From: an uncultured Isoptericola sp.
GTDB lineage: Bacteria; Actinomycetota; Actinomycetes; Actinomycetales; Cellulomonadaceae
Direction of reading: 5' to 3'
Length of the DNA: 64,000 nucleotides
NCBI GenBank assembly: GCA_947497265.1
Contig: CANMFP010000014.1
Span: 25,257-89,256, forward strand
Positions within the stretch are counted from its first letter, which is position 1, and each line of letters starts with the position of its first letter. Position numbers and translations under genes: made by a program. The notes beneath the pieces were generated by a model that had not been told where the DNA came from, ran no database searches, and saw only the letters and a list, made by a program, of their open reading frames with translations. Positions 8,403 through 17,360 of the stretch are shown here, piece after piece.

Positions 8403-9464
8403 TTAGTAGGTCCCGACGCCGGCGCGTGCCAGCGAGAAGCCCTTGCCGGTCGGGTCGTGCTGGCAGTACATGCCGTCCTGCTTGCTGGAGCAGGTGAAGT
8501 CACCCTCGGTCACGGAATCGCCGTAGGACACCTGGTCGAGCTTCTTCGGCGCCTTCTTGGGCATGTCGGCGCTGCCGACGCACGGCAGCGCCACCTCGCC
8601 CTCGGCGTCGATGGACACGACGTAGCCGGTGGCACCGTCGCAACCCTCCACCGGCGCGGGCTGCTGGTTCAGCTCGGCGATCGCGCACGAGACCTGCTTC
8701 TCGAAGATCTCGCACGAGATGTTGCGCGACGGAGAGGCGAACGTGCTGACCGACGCTCCCGGGTCGGCGGAGGCGGACTCGTCCTCCTCGTCCTCGTCCT
8801 TCGTCTCGTCGGCGCCCTGGCTCGCGACCGGTCCCGGCTCCGCACCCGCCTCGACCGAGGGCACGTCCGACCCGCCCAGCACGTTGATCGCGAAGACGAC
8901 CGCCACGATGATCAGGATGGCGTCCGCCGCGATGAACGCGATCCAGCCGGGTGTCAGCCGCTTCCCGCTCCGCCTCGCCGCCGGTGCGGCCGGGTTCTGC
9001 GTGGTCCCGGCGGGCGGCGTGGGCTGCTGGTAGGCGTACTGCTGCGGCGTGTACCCGTACTGCTGCGGGGGCGCCTGGCCGTACGTCGGCTGGTGGTATT
9101 CGGGCTGCTGGTACGCGGCCGGCTGATAGGCGGGCTGGCGCACCGGCGCGGTGTACTGCGTCTGCTGGGGCGCCGGTGCGGGCTGCGGCTGGTGCACCTG
9201 GGTGGGGGCCGGCTGCAGCTGACCGGGAGCCGGGGGGATCGGCGCGTGCGGGCTCGCCGTCGGCTGGTGGACCGCCGTCGGGGGCGCAGGGGCGTGGCTC
9301 GGCGCGGGCGACGGCGAGCCCGTCGCCCGGGCGTCGGGTGCAGCGCCAGGGGCGAACGACGGCGGGCTCGCCGCGGACTGACGTCGCACGGGCTCGCGCG
9401 AGTCGCCACCGTGACCCTGGGCAGGGCCGGGCGGCGGCGGGGGCGGCGGCACGTTGCCGGACAT
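8403..9464 (-). CDS. Pro/Gln-rich single-span membrane protein, DUF6636-like C-terminus
   Basis: A 353-residue protein of unknown function. Residues 1-165 are low-complexity Pro/Ala/Gln/Tyr (repeats such as YQQPEY and PPQQYGYTPQQ). One transmembrane helix follows (about 172-195, WIAFIAADAILIIVAVVFAI), then an acidic Ser/Glu linker, then an extracellular Cys-containing domain. That domain begins FASPSRNISCEIFEKQVSCAI and ends DGMYCQHDPTGKGFSLARA, resembling the DUF6636 pattern, with paired Cys that probably form disulfides. Orientation is N-in, C-out. The ATG at 9464 has a GGGAGG site. The open frame further upstream is not conserved-looking and was left out. Confidence 0.75.
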   Translation of the reverse strand: MSGNVPPPPPPPGPAQGHGGDSREPVRRQSAASPPSFAPGAAPDARATGSPSPAPSHAPAPPTAVHQPTASPHAPIPPAPGQLQPAPTQVHQPQPAPAPQQTQYTAPVRQPAYQPAAYQQPEYHQPTYGQAPPQQYGYTPQQYAYQQPTPPAGTTQNPAAPAARRSGKRLTPGWIAFIAADAILIIVAVVFAINVLGGSDVPSVEAGAEPGPVASQGADETKDEDEEDESASADPGASVSTFASPSRNISCEIFEKQVSCAIAELNQQPAPVEGCDGATGYVVSIDAEGEVALPCVGSADMPKKAPKKLDQVSYGDSVTEGDFTCSSKQDGMYCQHDPTGKGFSLARAGVGTY

Positions 9465-9532
9465 CTGGACTCCCTCCCGGGACGGACGGCCGCTACGACC
9501 GGCCGACGCGCTGACGCGCACAGCGCAGGATG

Positions 9533-10210
9533 TCACGAGCGGGTCTTGTCCGTCGAACCCGCACCTCCTGCCGCTGACGGTCCGCCGAGGGCCGCGACGG
9601 CGTCGAGGACGGCGTCCAGGCCCGGTTCGAACTCGGCGCCGAACGTGTAGTCCGGCCGGGCGACGTACCCGCGCGCCAGCGCGGCCAGGTGCGGAAGCTC
9701 GTCCGCCAGGCCCGTCCCCGGGTCGAACGCCGCCACCATCTGTTCGCGCACCCCCGGAGCGGCCGGCACCGCGGACTCCTGGAGGACGAAGCCGTACACG
9801 TAGGCGTCCACCACCGTGTAGGCGCGCGCCGCGGCAGGCAGGGAGAACCCTGCTTCGCGCAGCACGCCGAGCACGGCGTCGTGGTGGCGCAGCGCGGCGG
9901 GCCCCGGCGAGACCCGCGACTCCATCAGCCCCAGCGCCCACGGGTGCCGGAACAGGACCGCACGGGCCGAGACGGCACGTCGTCGCAGCTCGGCCCGCCA
10001 CCCGCCGGTGGGGTCCGGCGTCGCGACCTGCGCGAGCACGGCGTCGACCATCCCGTCCAGGAGGTCGTCCTTGCCCGCGGTGTGCCGGTAGAGGGCCATG
10101 GGCTTGTATCCCAGGGACGCAGCGACCGAACGCATCGTCACGGCGGCGATCCCGTCGGCGTCGGCGACGGCGGTCGCCGCCGCGAGGATCGCGTCACGAT
10201 CGAGGGGCAT
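9533..10210 (-). CDS. TetR/AcrR family transcriptional regulator
   Basis: A 225-residue repressor-type protein. The N-terminal helix-turn-helix is AAVTMRSVAASLGYKPMALYRHTAGKDDL split across residues 22-50; the C-terminal half (ARAVLFRHPWALGLME, ARAYTVVDAYVYGF) resembles the TetR_C ligand domain. It is divergent from a small membrane protein gene, with a twin-palindrome operator between them, so autoregulation and control of that gene are likely. GGAGG precedes the ATG. Confidence 0.92.
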   Translation of the reverse strand: MPLDRDAILAAATAVADADGIAAVTMRSVAASLGYKPMALYRHTAGKDDLLDGMVDAVLAQVATPDPTGGWRAELRRRAVSARAVLFRHPWALGLMESRVSPGPAALRHHDAVLGVLREAGFSLPAAARAYTVVDAYVYGFVLQESAVPAAPGVREQMVAAFDPGTGLADELPHLAALARGYVARPDYTFGAEFEPGLDAVLDAVAALGGPSAAGGAGSTDKTRS

Positions 10211-10250
10211 CTCGCCTCCGGCTGGTTGACGGCAGGTCGTCGCGACCCTA

Positions 10251-10280
10251 GCGTACTAAGTACACGCGTACTTAGTACGC
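10251..10280. promoter_or_regulatory. TetR operator, twin palindrome
   Basis: GCGTACTAAGTAC-ACGC-GTACTTAGTACGC: a perfect 13-bp inverted repeat with a 4-bp spacer. Each arm also contains its own 11-bp palindrome (GTACTAAGTAC and GTACTTAGTAC), so two repressor dimers could bind side by side. It sits 41 bp upstream of the tetR start and 21 bp upstream of the divergent GTG at 10301, where it would block both promoters. Confidence 0.85.
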
Positions 10281-10300
10281 ACCCATGAAGGGATCTCCCC

Positions 10301-10891
10301 GTGCCATCACCGTCCTCGTTCCGCCTCGTCGCCGGCCGACTCACCGGCATCCTCTTCCTCTCCGCCTTCGTCCTCTACGGAGCCGGCAGCGCACTGGCGC
10401 CGGGAGCCCTCGGCAGCGCCCTCGTCCTCGCCAACTCGGCCGCCGTGGTCACCATCGGCGTGCTGTGCGCGCGAGCCCTGCGTCCCGACGCCCCGGCCGC
10501 GGCCCGCACCTACGTCGTCGCGCGTGGCGTCGAGGCCCTGCTCCTGGTGGTCGGGCTCTGGCTCGTCGTCACCGGTCGTGCCGGCGACGACATCGCCTAC
10601 GCCGGAGCGATGGTCGCCCTGGCGCTCGGCAGCCTGCCGTTCTGCCGTGCCGTGGCGAACCGTTGGGTCCCCCGCTGGTTCGCGGTCTGGGGCGCGGTCG
10701 GCTACGTCCTCATGGCCGCGGGAGCGGTGGCGGACCTGCTCGCCACCGGGCCCGGCATCTACCTCGCGGTCCCCGGCGGCCTGTTCGAGATCGCCTTCGG
10801 CGTGCTGCTGGTGGTCCGCGGGTTCCCGAGGGTGAGAACCGCGCCGTCGCGCCCCGAAAGGGTTCGGCACGCAGGGGCCGAGGTGGCATGA
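10301..10891 (+). CDS. DUF4386-like small membrane protein
   Basis: A 196-residue integral membrane protein with about six hydrophobic helices. It starts RLVAGRLTGILFLSAFVLYG, has a conserved-looking R-x-x-E-A-L-L helix in the middle (VVARGVEALLLVVGLWLVV) and ends with a PGGLFEIAFGVLLVVRGF helix, in line with DUF4386-type proteins of unknown function. The GTG start follows GAAGGGA. The ATG at 10285 opens a different frame and is not the start. It is almost certainly the target of the divergent TetR regulator. Confidence 0.75.
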   Translation: MPSPSSFRLVAGRLTGILFLSAFVLYGAGSALAPGALGSALVLANSAAVVTIGVLCARALRPDAPAAARTYVVARGVEALLLVVGLWLVVTGRAGDDIAYAGAMVALALGSLPFCRAVANRWVPRWFAVWGAVGYVLMAAGAVADLLATGPGIYLAVPGGLFEIAFGVLLVVRGFPRVRTAPSRPERVRHAGAEVA

Positions 10892-10955
10892 TCGACGCAC
10901 GCGACCGCGACGACCTCGTGGTCGGCGCCATCCGTCACCGTCCCAGGGAGCACCC

Positions 10956-13529
10956 GTGCCCGGAGAGAACCTGACCCGCGTCGAAGCGATCGAGCGCGCC
11001 GGGGTCATCACCACCGTCGAGTCGTACGCCGTCGACCTCGACCTGACCACCGGTCCGGAGACGTTCTCGTCCACGACCGTCATCCGGTTCTCCGCGGTCG
11101 AGGGGTCGAGCACCTTCGTCGACCTCGTCGCCCCGGTCCTGCGCGAGGTGACGCTCAACGGGCGGTCCCTCGACGTCACGGAGGTCTTCGCCGACTCCCG
11201 CATCGCCCTCGAGGGCCTCGCCGCCGAGAACGAGCTGCGCGTCGTCGCCGACTGCGCCTACATGAACACCGGCGAGGGCCTGCACCGGTTCGTCGACCCC
11301 GTCGACGGCGAGGTGTACCTCTACACGCAGTTCGAGGTCCCCGACGCCCGCCGCGTGTTCGCCACGTTCGAGCAGCCCGACCTCAAGGCGCCCTTCCAGC
11401 TCACCGTGACGGCCCCGGCCGCGTGGCACGTCGTGTCGAACCAGCCGACGCCGGAGCCCACGCCCGCCGAGCACGCGACCGAGCCCGACGTCGCCGCGGC
11501 CCGGTGGGAGTTCGGGCCCACGCCGCGCATCTCCACCTACCTGGCGGCGCTCGTCGCCGGGCCGTACGCCGTCGAGCGCGGCGAGGTCACGTCGTCGGAC
11601 GGCCGGACGATCCCGCTGGGCGTGTTCTGCCGCTCCTCGCTGTCCGAGCACCTCGACGCCGAGGCGATCATGACCACGACGCGCCAGGGCTTCGCGTTCT
11701 ACGAGGAGACCTTCGGCGTCCCCTACCCGTTCGACAAGTACGACCAGCTGTTCGTGCCCGAGTACAACATGGGCGCGATGGAGAACCCCGGCTGCGTCAC
11801 CTTCACCGAGTCCTACGTGTTCCGCTCCCAGGTGACCGACGCCGTGCGGGAGCGCCGCGTGGTGACCGTGCTGCACGAGCTCGCGCACATGTGGTTCGGC
11901 GACCTGGTCACCATGAAGTGGTGGAACGACCTGTGGCTCAACGAGTCGTTCGCCGAGTACGTCTCGACGCTCGCCACGGCCGAGGCCACCGAGTGGGAGG
12001 CGGCCTGGACCACCTTCAACGCGATGGAGAAGACCTGGGCCTACCGCCAGGACCAGCTCCCGTCCACGCACCCGATCGTCGCGCCGATCGACGACCTCGA
12101 GGACGTCCAGGTCAACTTCGACGGCATCACCTACGCCAAGGGCGCCTCGGTGCTCAAGCAGCTCGTGGCCTGGGTCGGGCGCGAGGAGTTCGTCAGCGGC
12201 GTCTCGGCCTACTTCCGCAAGCACGCCTGGGGCAACACCGAGCTGCCCGACCTGCTGGTCGAGCTCGAGGCCACCAGCGGCCGCGACCTGGGCGCCTGGG
12301 CGAAGACCTGGCTGGAGACCGCGGGCGTCAACACGCTGCGCCCCGTCATCGAGCTCGACGACCACCGCCGCATCACGTCGTTCCAGATCGAGCAGACGGC
12401 CCCCGCCGACCACCCCACCATCCGCCCGCACCGCCTCGGCATCGGCTGCTACGACCTGGACGACTCCGGCGCCGTCGTGCGCACGCGCTCCGTGCAGGTC
12501 GACATCGACGGCGCGCGGACGGCGGTGCCCGAGCTTGTCGGCCTGTCACGGCCCGACCTCGTGCTGATCAACGACGACGACCTGGCCTACGCCAAGGTCC
12601 GTCTCGACGACGCGTCGCTGACGTTCGCCGTCGAGAACCTGTCGCGCATCAGCGACCCGCTGGCCCGCTCGCTCGTGTGGGGCTCGGTCTGGGACGCGGT
12701 GCGTGACGGCGAGACGCCGGCGTCGGCGTACGTCGATCTGGTCCTGGGCAACATCGCGGCGGAGACGGAGTCGACGACGGTCCGGACCACGCTGGCCCAG
12801 CTCGGCCTGGCCGCGCGGTCGTACGTGGCTCCCGAGCGCCGGGCTGCCACCCTGGAGCGGGTCGGCGACACCCTCTGGACGCTGGCGCAGGACGCAGGTG
12901 CCGGTTCGGACCTGCAGCTCCAGCTCGTCAAGTACTTCTCGACGCTGGCGTCCACCCCGGCGCACGTGGCCCCGCTGCGCGGTCTGCTCGACGGCTCCGT
13001 CGTCCTCGGCGGCCTCGCGGTCGACACGGACCTGCGATGGGAGCTCCTGCAGGGGCTCGTCCAGCTCGGTGCGGCCGGCGACGACGAGATCGAGGCGGCG
13101 CTGGCCGCGGACGACACCGCCTCGGGCCGCCAGGCCGCGGCGCGGGCTCGTGCGGCGACGCCGACCACGGCGGGCAAGGAGCGCGCGTTCGCCTCGGTGG
13201 TCGAGGACGCCGACGCACCGAACGCGATCATCCGCGCGACGGCCGCCGGGTTCGTGCAGGTGACCGACCCCGCGGTGCTGGTCTCGTTCGCCCAGCGCTA
13301 CGTGGACGCCCTGCTGCCGATCTGGGAGACCCGCAGCTATCACATCGCGGAAGAGCTCATCGAGGGGCTCTACCCGGCTCCGCTCGCGTCGACGCGGCTG
13401 CGGGACACCGTCCGCGGCTGGCTCGAGACGCACGCCGACGCCCCGTCGGCCCTGCGTCGCATGGTGATCGAGGCGTTGGCGGGCACCGAGCGCGCCCTCG
13501 CCGCCCAGGCGGTCGACGCCGCGGCCTGA
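10956..13529 (+). CDS. pepN: Aminopeptidase N (M1 family)
   Basis: An 857-residue zinc aminopeptidase that removes N-terminal residues from peptides in the cytoplasm. The exopeptidase motif is NMGAMENPG, the zinc site HELAH at residues 307-311 with the third ligand Glu 23 residues after the first His (WLNESFAEY). The C-terminal half is the ERAP1-like helical domain. The GTG start follows CAGGGAG. Length and order of domains match actinobacterial PepN. A strong terminator follows at 13554. Confidence 0.97.
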   Translation: MPGENLTRVEAIERAGVITTVESYAVDLDLTTGPETFSSTTVIRFSAVEGSSTFVDLVAPVLREVTLNGRSLDVTEVFADSRIALEGLAAENELRVVADCAYMNTGEGLHRFVDPVDGEVYLYTQFEVPDARRVFATFEQPDLKAPFQLTVTAPAAWHVVSNQPTPEPTPAEHATEPDVAAARWEFGPTPRISTYLAALVAGPYAVERGEVTSSDGRTIPLGVFCRSSLSEHLDAEAIMTTTRQGFAFYEETFGVPYPFDKYDQLFVPEYNMGAMENPGCVTFTESYVFRSQVTDAVRERRVVTVLHELAHMWFGDLVTMKWWNDLWLNESFAEYVSTLATAEATEWEAAWTTFNAMEKTWAYRQDQLPSTHPIVAPIDDLEDVQVNFDGITYAKGASVLKQLVAWVGREEFVSGVSAYFRKHAWGNTELPDLLVELEATSGRDLGAWAKTWLETAGVNTLRPVIELDDHRRITSFQIEQTAPADHPTIRPHRLGIGCYDLDDSGAVVRTRSVQVDIDGARTAVPELVGLSRPDLVLINDDDLAYAKVRLDDASLTFAVENLSRISDPLARSLVWGSVWDAVRDGETPASAYVDLVLGNIAAETESTTVRTTLAQLGLAARSYVAPERRAATLERVGDTLWTLAQDAGAGSDLQLQLVKYFSTLASTPAHVAPLRGLLDGSVVLGGLAVDTDLRWELLQGLVQLGAAGDDEIEAALAADDTASGRQAAARARAATPTTAGKERAFASVVEDADAPNAIIRATAAGFVQVTDPAVLVSFAQRYVDALLPIWETRSYHIAEELIEGLYPAPLASTRLRDTVRGWLETHADAPSALRRMVIEALAGTERALAAQAVDAAA

Positions 13530-13553
13530 CGTCGCGGCACCGCCCCGGCGAGC

Positions 13554-13587
13554 GAGAGGGCCCGGACCTGGTGGTCCGGGCCCTCTC
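13554..13587. terminator. Terminator between pepN and malQ
   Basis: Perfect 15-bp stem GAGAGGGCCCGGACC / GGTCCGGGCCCTCTC with a 4-nt loop. It lies between the ends of convergent pepN and malQ and can serve both. Confidence 0.85.
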
Positions 13588-13610
13588 GGTCCGTCTCGCG
13601 CGGGTCGGTA

Positions 13611-15785
13611 CTACCTCGTCGAGGCGACGGCGGCGAAGAGCGATCGCAGGCGCGCGTTGTCGAAGAGGTCCTCGATCAGCACCACGTTCCCGGCGGAGTC
13701 GCCGAGCGGCACCTTCCAGTTCGGGTACTCCCGGTCGGTGCCCGGCTGGTTCTGGGCACGCCGCTCCCCCACGGCGTCGACGAGCTGGACCCCCACCAGG
13801 GCGGCCGACGAGCGCCGCAGGTACCGGTGCAGCGCCTCGACGACCTCACGCTCCGACGGGTTGTCCCCGACGAGCCCCTGCTGGGCCAGGACCGCGACCG
13901 CCGCGTCCCGCTCGGCGCGAGCCTGCCCACGCAGCGCCTGGGCGTCGTCGGCCAGGAGGCCGAGCCGCTCACGCAGGTCGACGTGCTCGCCGGCGAGGTA
14001 CCCGGCCGTCGGTGGCATGTCGTGCGTGCCGACGGTCGCGAGCGTCAGACGGCGGTAGTCCTCCGGCGCGGTCGGCCGGCCGTCCGTCTTCTCGAACCAG
14101 AACACGGACGTGCCGAGGACTCCCCGGTCCGCCAGGTACTCACGCACCCACGGCTCGAAGACGCCCAGGTCCTCGCCGATGACGACGGCGCCGGCGCGCT
14201 GCGCCTCCAGGGCGAGGATGCCGACCAGCGCGTCGTGGTCGTAGCGCACGTAGGCGCCGTCACGCGCGGACATGCCCTCGGGCACCCACCACAGGCGGAA
14301 CAGACCCAGGACGTGGTCGACCCGCAGGGCACCGGCGTGCCGCAGCGCGGTGCGCAGCATGTCCCGGTAGGGCCCGTAGCCGGCCCGCGCGAGCGCCCGC
14401 GGGTTCCAGGGCGGCTGTGACCAGTTCTGCCCCTGCTGGTTGTACATGTCCGGCGGGGCGCCCACCGCGACACCGCGGGCGAGCACGTCGCCGTTCGCCC
14501 ACACGTCCGCCCCGTGGGGGTGGACGCCGACGGCGAGGTCGTGGACGATCCCGAGCCGCATCCCGGCGTCGACCGCCGTGCGCTGCGCCGCTGCCTTCTG
14601 CTCGTCGAACACCCATTGCAACCAGGTGAAGAAGTCGATCCGCTCGGCGAGCCGCTCGCGCGCGGCCGCGACCGCCGGGGAACCCGGGTCCGCCAGCTCG
14701 GCGGGCCAGGGCTTGCCGCCCAGCTCCTCGACGATCGCGCACCACGTCGCGAAGTCCTGCAGCCCGGGGCCCTGGGCGGCGACGAACTCCTCGTACGCGG
14801 CCTGCCGCGCGGCACGCCGCGGCGCGGAGTGCACCACCTCCAGCGCGGCCTTCTTCGCGTCCCAGACGGCGTCCCGGTCGAGCGGCCCGCCGTCCCCGTC
14901 GAGATACCGCACCGGGTCGGCCGCCCACTCGACGAGGGAGCGGTCCGCGGCGGAGAGGTACGCCGTCTCCAGGATGTCCTCGACACGGACGTAGACGGGG
15001 TTGCCGAACCTGCGAGACGTCGGCAGGTACGGTGACGGCGTCATCGGGGTGGAGGGCTCCGCCGCCGAGAGCGGGTTCACAGCCACGAAGTCCGCCCCGG
15101 CACGGTGCGCCGTCAGCCAGGCGAGGTCGGCCAGGTCGGCCAGGTCCCCGAGCCCCCACGACGTGCGCGATCGGACCGAGTAGAGCTGTGCGAGGACGCC
15201 CCACGCCTGACCACGAGCGAGGTACGGCGGCAGCTCGAGACGGTCCGGGGTGACCACCAGGGTCGTGGAGAACTCGTTCCCCTCGCTCAGGGCGTACAGC
15301 GTGTGCCAGCCCAGGGAGACGTCCGCAGGCACCGTGAACGTCGCGCGGCCCAGACGCCGGCCGTCGACCTCCCGCGGCTGGACGTCGTTCTCGGACTGCA
15401 GCAGATCGCGCCGTGGGCGCACGGCGTGGCGCCGACTGGCCGGCTCGGCACCGTCCAGCTCGAGCCACACGTGCACCGACGCGCCGTCCGTGACGTGCAC
15501 CGGCACGTCGGTCTCGCGCCCCTGGCGCGCGACGACGGTCGGCGGCAGCACCGAGCGCCACTCCTCGTCCCGGACGCGGCGCAGCGCCTGCGAGATCGCC
15601 TGCGGGCCGCCGGCCTCGACGCCGAGCGCCTGCAGCACGGCGACGAGCGTCGCATCGGGCACGCGGGCGACCTCGCCCCCGAACCGGTGGTACTCGGTGA
15701 GCACCCCGTACGCCGCGGCGAGCTCGTGCAGCTCGGCGCGCACGCCGTCGTCGGGCACGGCCTGATCCATGTCCTTCATGCTCAC
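13611..15785 (-). CDS. malQ: 4-alpha-glucanotransferase (GH77)
   Basis: A 724-residue amylomaltase/disproportionating enzyme that transfers glucan segments in maltodextrin and glycogen metabolism. GH77 marks: WGLGDLADL, the nucleophile region RVDHVLGLFRLWWVPEG, the acid/base region VIGEDLGVFEPWV and the transition-state Asp region VGTHDMPPTAGYL. An extra N-terminal region of about 150 residues matches the long actinobacterial form. GTG 15785 is chosen because CAGGAT lies 7 nt before it; ATG 15779 is two codons further in. The gene is separate from other glycogen genes here. Confidence 0.95.
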   Translation of the reverse strand: MSMKDMDQAVPDDGVRAELHELAAAYGVLTEYHRFGGEVARVPDATLVAVLQALGVEAGGPQAISQALRRVRDEEWRSVLPPTVVARQGRETDVPVHVTDGASVHVWLELDGAEPASRRHAVRPRRDLLQSENDVQPREVDGRRLGRATFTVPADVSLGWHTLYALSEGNEFSTTLVVTPDRLELPPYLARGQAWGVLAQLYSVRSRTSWGLGDLADLADLAWLTAHRAGADFVAVNPLSAAEPSTPMTPSPYLPTSRRFGNPVYVRVEDILETAYLSAADRSLVEWAADPVRYLDGDGGPLDRDAVWDAKKAALEVVHSAPRRAARQAAYEEFVAAQGPGLQDFATWCAIVEELGGKPWPAELADPGSPAVAAARERLAERIDFFTWLQWVFDEQKAAAQRTAVDAGMRLGIVHDLAVGVHPHGADVWANGDVLARGVAVGAPPDMYNQQGQNWSQPPWNPRALARAGYGPYRDMLRTALRHAGALRVDHVLGLFRLWWVPEGMSARDGAYVRYDHDALVGILALEAQRAGAVVIGEDLGVFEPWVREYLADRGVLGTSVFWFEKTDGRPTAPEDYRRLTLATVGTHDMPPTAGYLAGEHVDLRERLGLLADDAQALRGQARAERDAAVAVLAQQGLVGDNPSEREVVEALHRYLRRSSAALVGVQLVDAVGERRAQNQPGTDREYPNWKVPLGDSAGNVVLIEDLFDNARLRSLFAAVASTR

Positions 15786-15877
15786 GGGGACGATCCTGCC
15801 ACCATCGGTCGTCCGGGGCCGACCCCCCACGCCAGGAAGCGGCCCGACGACGTTGCCCACGGGCCGGGACCGGCCGT

Positions 15878-15883
15878 TACGGT
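15878..15883 (+). promoter_or_regulatory. -10 element, leaderless type
   Basis: TACGGT with 7 nt to the GTG at 15891 of the MscS gene; no Shine-Dalgarno is seen. Confidence 0.5.
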
Positions 15884-15890
15884 GGCACGC

Positions 15891-16886
15891 GTGAACTTGC
15901 TACTCCCCGCCACCGCGCCGCGGACCACCAGCACGCCCGACCCGTCGCCGTCACCCGTCCTCCCGGAGGAGATCGGGGAGGCGGGCGACGCCTTCTGGAC
16001 CTGGTTCACCGGCTGGCCGCTGCACGTCCTCGTCATCCTCGTCGTCGGCGTGCTCGTCCTCGTCCTGCTGCGCCGTCTCATCTCCCACGTGACGGAACGG
16101 ATCGCCACCGGCAAGCCCGCCACCGAGGACAAGAGGACCAAGGACCGGGTCCGACGGTCGCCGATCGTGGGCGACGCGATCGGCATCGCGAACCCGCTGG
16201 CCTCCGCCCGCCGGGCGCAGCGGGCCCGCACCGTGGGGTCCGTGCTGAACTCGACGGCCAACATCGTCGTCGGCGTCATGATCCTGCTCATGGTCCTGAC
16301 GGAGTTCGGGTTCGAGGTCGCACCGCTGCTCGCCTCCGCCGGCGTGGCCGGCATCGCGCTCGGTTTCGGCGCGCAGTCCCTGGTCAAGGACTTCATCTCC
16401 GGCGTCTTCATCCTCATCGAGGACCAGTACGGCGTGGGCGACGTCGTCGATCTGGGCTCCGGCGCCGACGGTGTCATCGAGGAGGTGCAGCTGCGAACCA
16501 CGCAGGTGCGGTCCCTGGACGGCACGCTGTGGTGGGTCCGCAACGGCGAGATCCTGCGCGCCGGCAACCGCACCCAGGGCTGGTCGCGCGCGCTGGCCGA
16601 GGTCCGGGTCCCCGTGGACGCCGACGTCGACGTGGTCCGGACCGCGCTCGGCCGGGCGGCCGACGCCGTCGCGGCCGACCCCGAGCTGAGCGACGAGTTC
16701 CTCGAGCCGCCGTCGGTGCGCGGCGTGGACGCGGTGACTGACTTCTCCCTCGCCTTCACCCTGCACGCCCAGGTCAGGCCCGGCATGCAGTGGGAGGTCT
16801 CGCGCGCGCTGCGCCGCGCCGCGCAGGACCAGCTGCGGCGCGTCGACGTTCTGCGCACCGACGTGATCGCGTCCGACGAGGCCTGA
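15891..16886 (+). CDS. MscS family mechanosensitive channel
   Basis: A 331-residue small-conductance mechanosensitive channel that releases solutes on hypo-osmotic shock. Three membrane segments are visible: about residues 39-60 (LHVLVILVVGVLVLVLL), 120-140 (NIVVGVMILLMVLTEFGF) and the pore helix TM3 AGVAGIALGFGAQSLVKDFI. The latter is followed by SGVFILIEDQYGVGDVV, the start of the MscS beta domain. The cytoplasmic alpha/beta domain follows. The open frame extends far upstream, but nothing there resembles the family. Confidence 0.93.
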   Translation: MNLLLPATAPRTTSTPDPSPSPVLPEEIGEAGDAFWTWFTGWPLHVLVILVVGVLVLVLLRRLISHVTERIATGKPATEDKRTKDRVRRSPIVGDAIGIANPLASARRAQRARTVGSVLNSTANIVVGVMILLMVLTEFGFEVAPLLASAGVAGIALGFGAQSLVKDFISGVFILIEDQYGVGDVVDLGSGADGVIEEVQLRTTQVRSLDGTLWWVRNGEILRAGNRTQGWSRALAEVRVPVDADVDVVRTALGRAADAVAADPELSDEFLEPPSVRGVDAVTDFSLAFTLHAQVRPGMQWEVSRALRRAAQDQLRRVDVLRTDVIASDEA

Positions 16887-16897
16887 CGGCACTCGGC

Positions 16898-16926
16898 GGC
16901 GGGCACGCCCTGGACGCGTGCCCGCC
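16898..16926. terminator. Terminator between mscS and PTS IIB
   Basis: Perfect 11-bp stem GGCGGGCACGC / GCGTGCCCGCC with a 7-nt loop, between convergent genes. Confidence 0.8.
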
Positions 16927-16938
16927 GTCCGGCACCGC

Positions 16939-17178
16939 TCAGGCCGAGGTGAGGCGTCCGTCCAGCTCCGCTGCCAGGTTGTCGGCCTCGGGGCCCACGA
17001 TGACCTGGATGATGGTGCCTGATCGCACCACGCCGAACGCACCCGACGCCTTGAGTCCGTGCTCGTCGACCAGCCGGGGATCGGACACCTGGACACGCAG
17101 TCGCGTGATGCACGGTTCGAGCTCGACGACGTTGGTGGTCCCGCCGAGGGCTGAGAGGATGTCTTCCGCCTTGCTCAT
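16939..17178 (-). CDS. PTS glucose-family EIIB domain protein, stand-alone
   Basis: A 79-residue single-domain EIIB of the glucose/N-acetylglucosamine PTS family. It has MSKAEDILSALGG, the phosphorylation-site Cys in ELEPCITRLRV, then GAFGVVRSGTIIQVIVGPEAD. It would accept phosphate from an EIIA and pass it to sugar at a matching EIIC. No EIIC or EIIA gene is in the window. Separate EIIB genes are known for the GlcNAc system of streptomycetes. The ATG has a GGGGAG site. Confidence 0.92.
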   Translation of the reverse strand: MSKAEDILSALGGTTNVVELEPCITRLRVQVSDPRLVDEHGLKASGAFGVVRSGTIIQVIVGPEADNLAAELDGRLTSA

Positions 17179-17257
17179 TCGGTATCTCCCCAGGAAGTGG
17201 TTCGTCGGATCGCGTCTTTGCAGGTCCATCACCACCTTAGCGTCTCGGGCAACAGGG

Positions 17258-17296
17258 CGGGTCGGTGGCGGGTCGGTGGCGGGTCGGTGGCGGGTC
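17258..17296. repeat. 11-bp tandem repeat
   Basis: CGGGTCGGTGG three times in a row (17258-17290) plus a partial fourth copy, in the spacer between the EIIB start and the globin start. It may alter promoter spacing of either gene; no function can be assigned. Confidence 0.8.
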
Positions 17297-17360
17297 CTCA
17301 GCAGGCCGGGAGTGACCGTCGCCACGGAGGACCGCCGCGCCGATCTGGGAAGATGTGCCG

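Noticed and set aside
9000..9460. Repetitive stretch that might suggest a CRISPR-like or tandem repeat
   Set aside because: It is the Pro/Gln/Tyr low-complexity coding part of the membrane protein; repeat units are irregular and in frame.
10285..10974. ATG-started frame upstream of the DUF4386-like gene
   Set aside because: It is in a different frame and reads as an Arg/Pro-rich shadow, whereas the GTG frame gives clear membrane helices.
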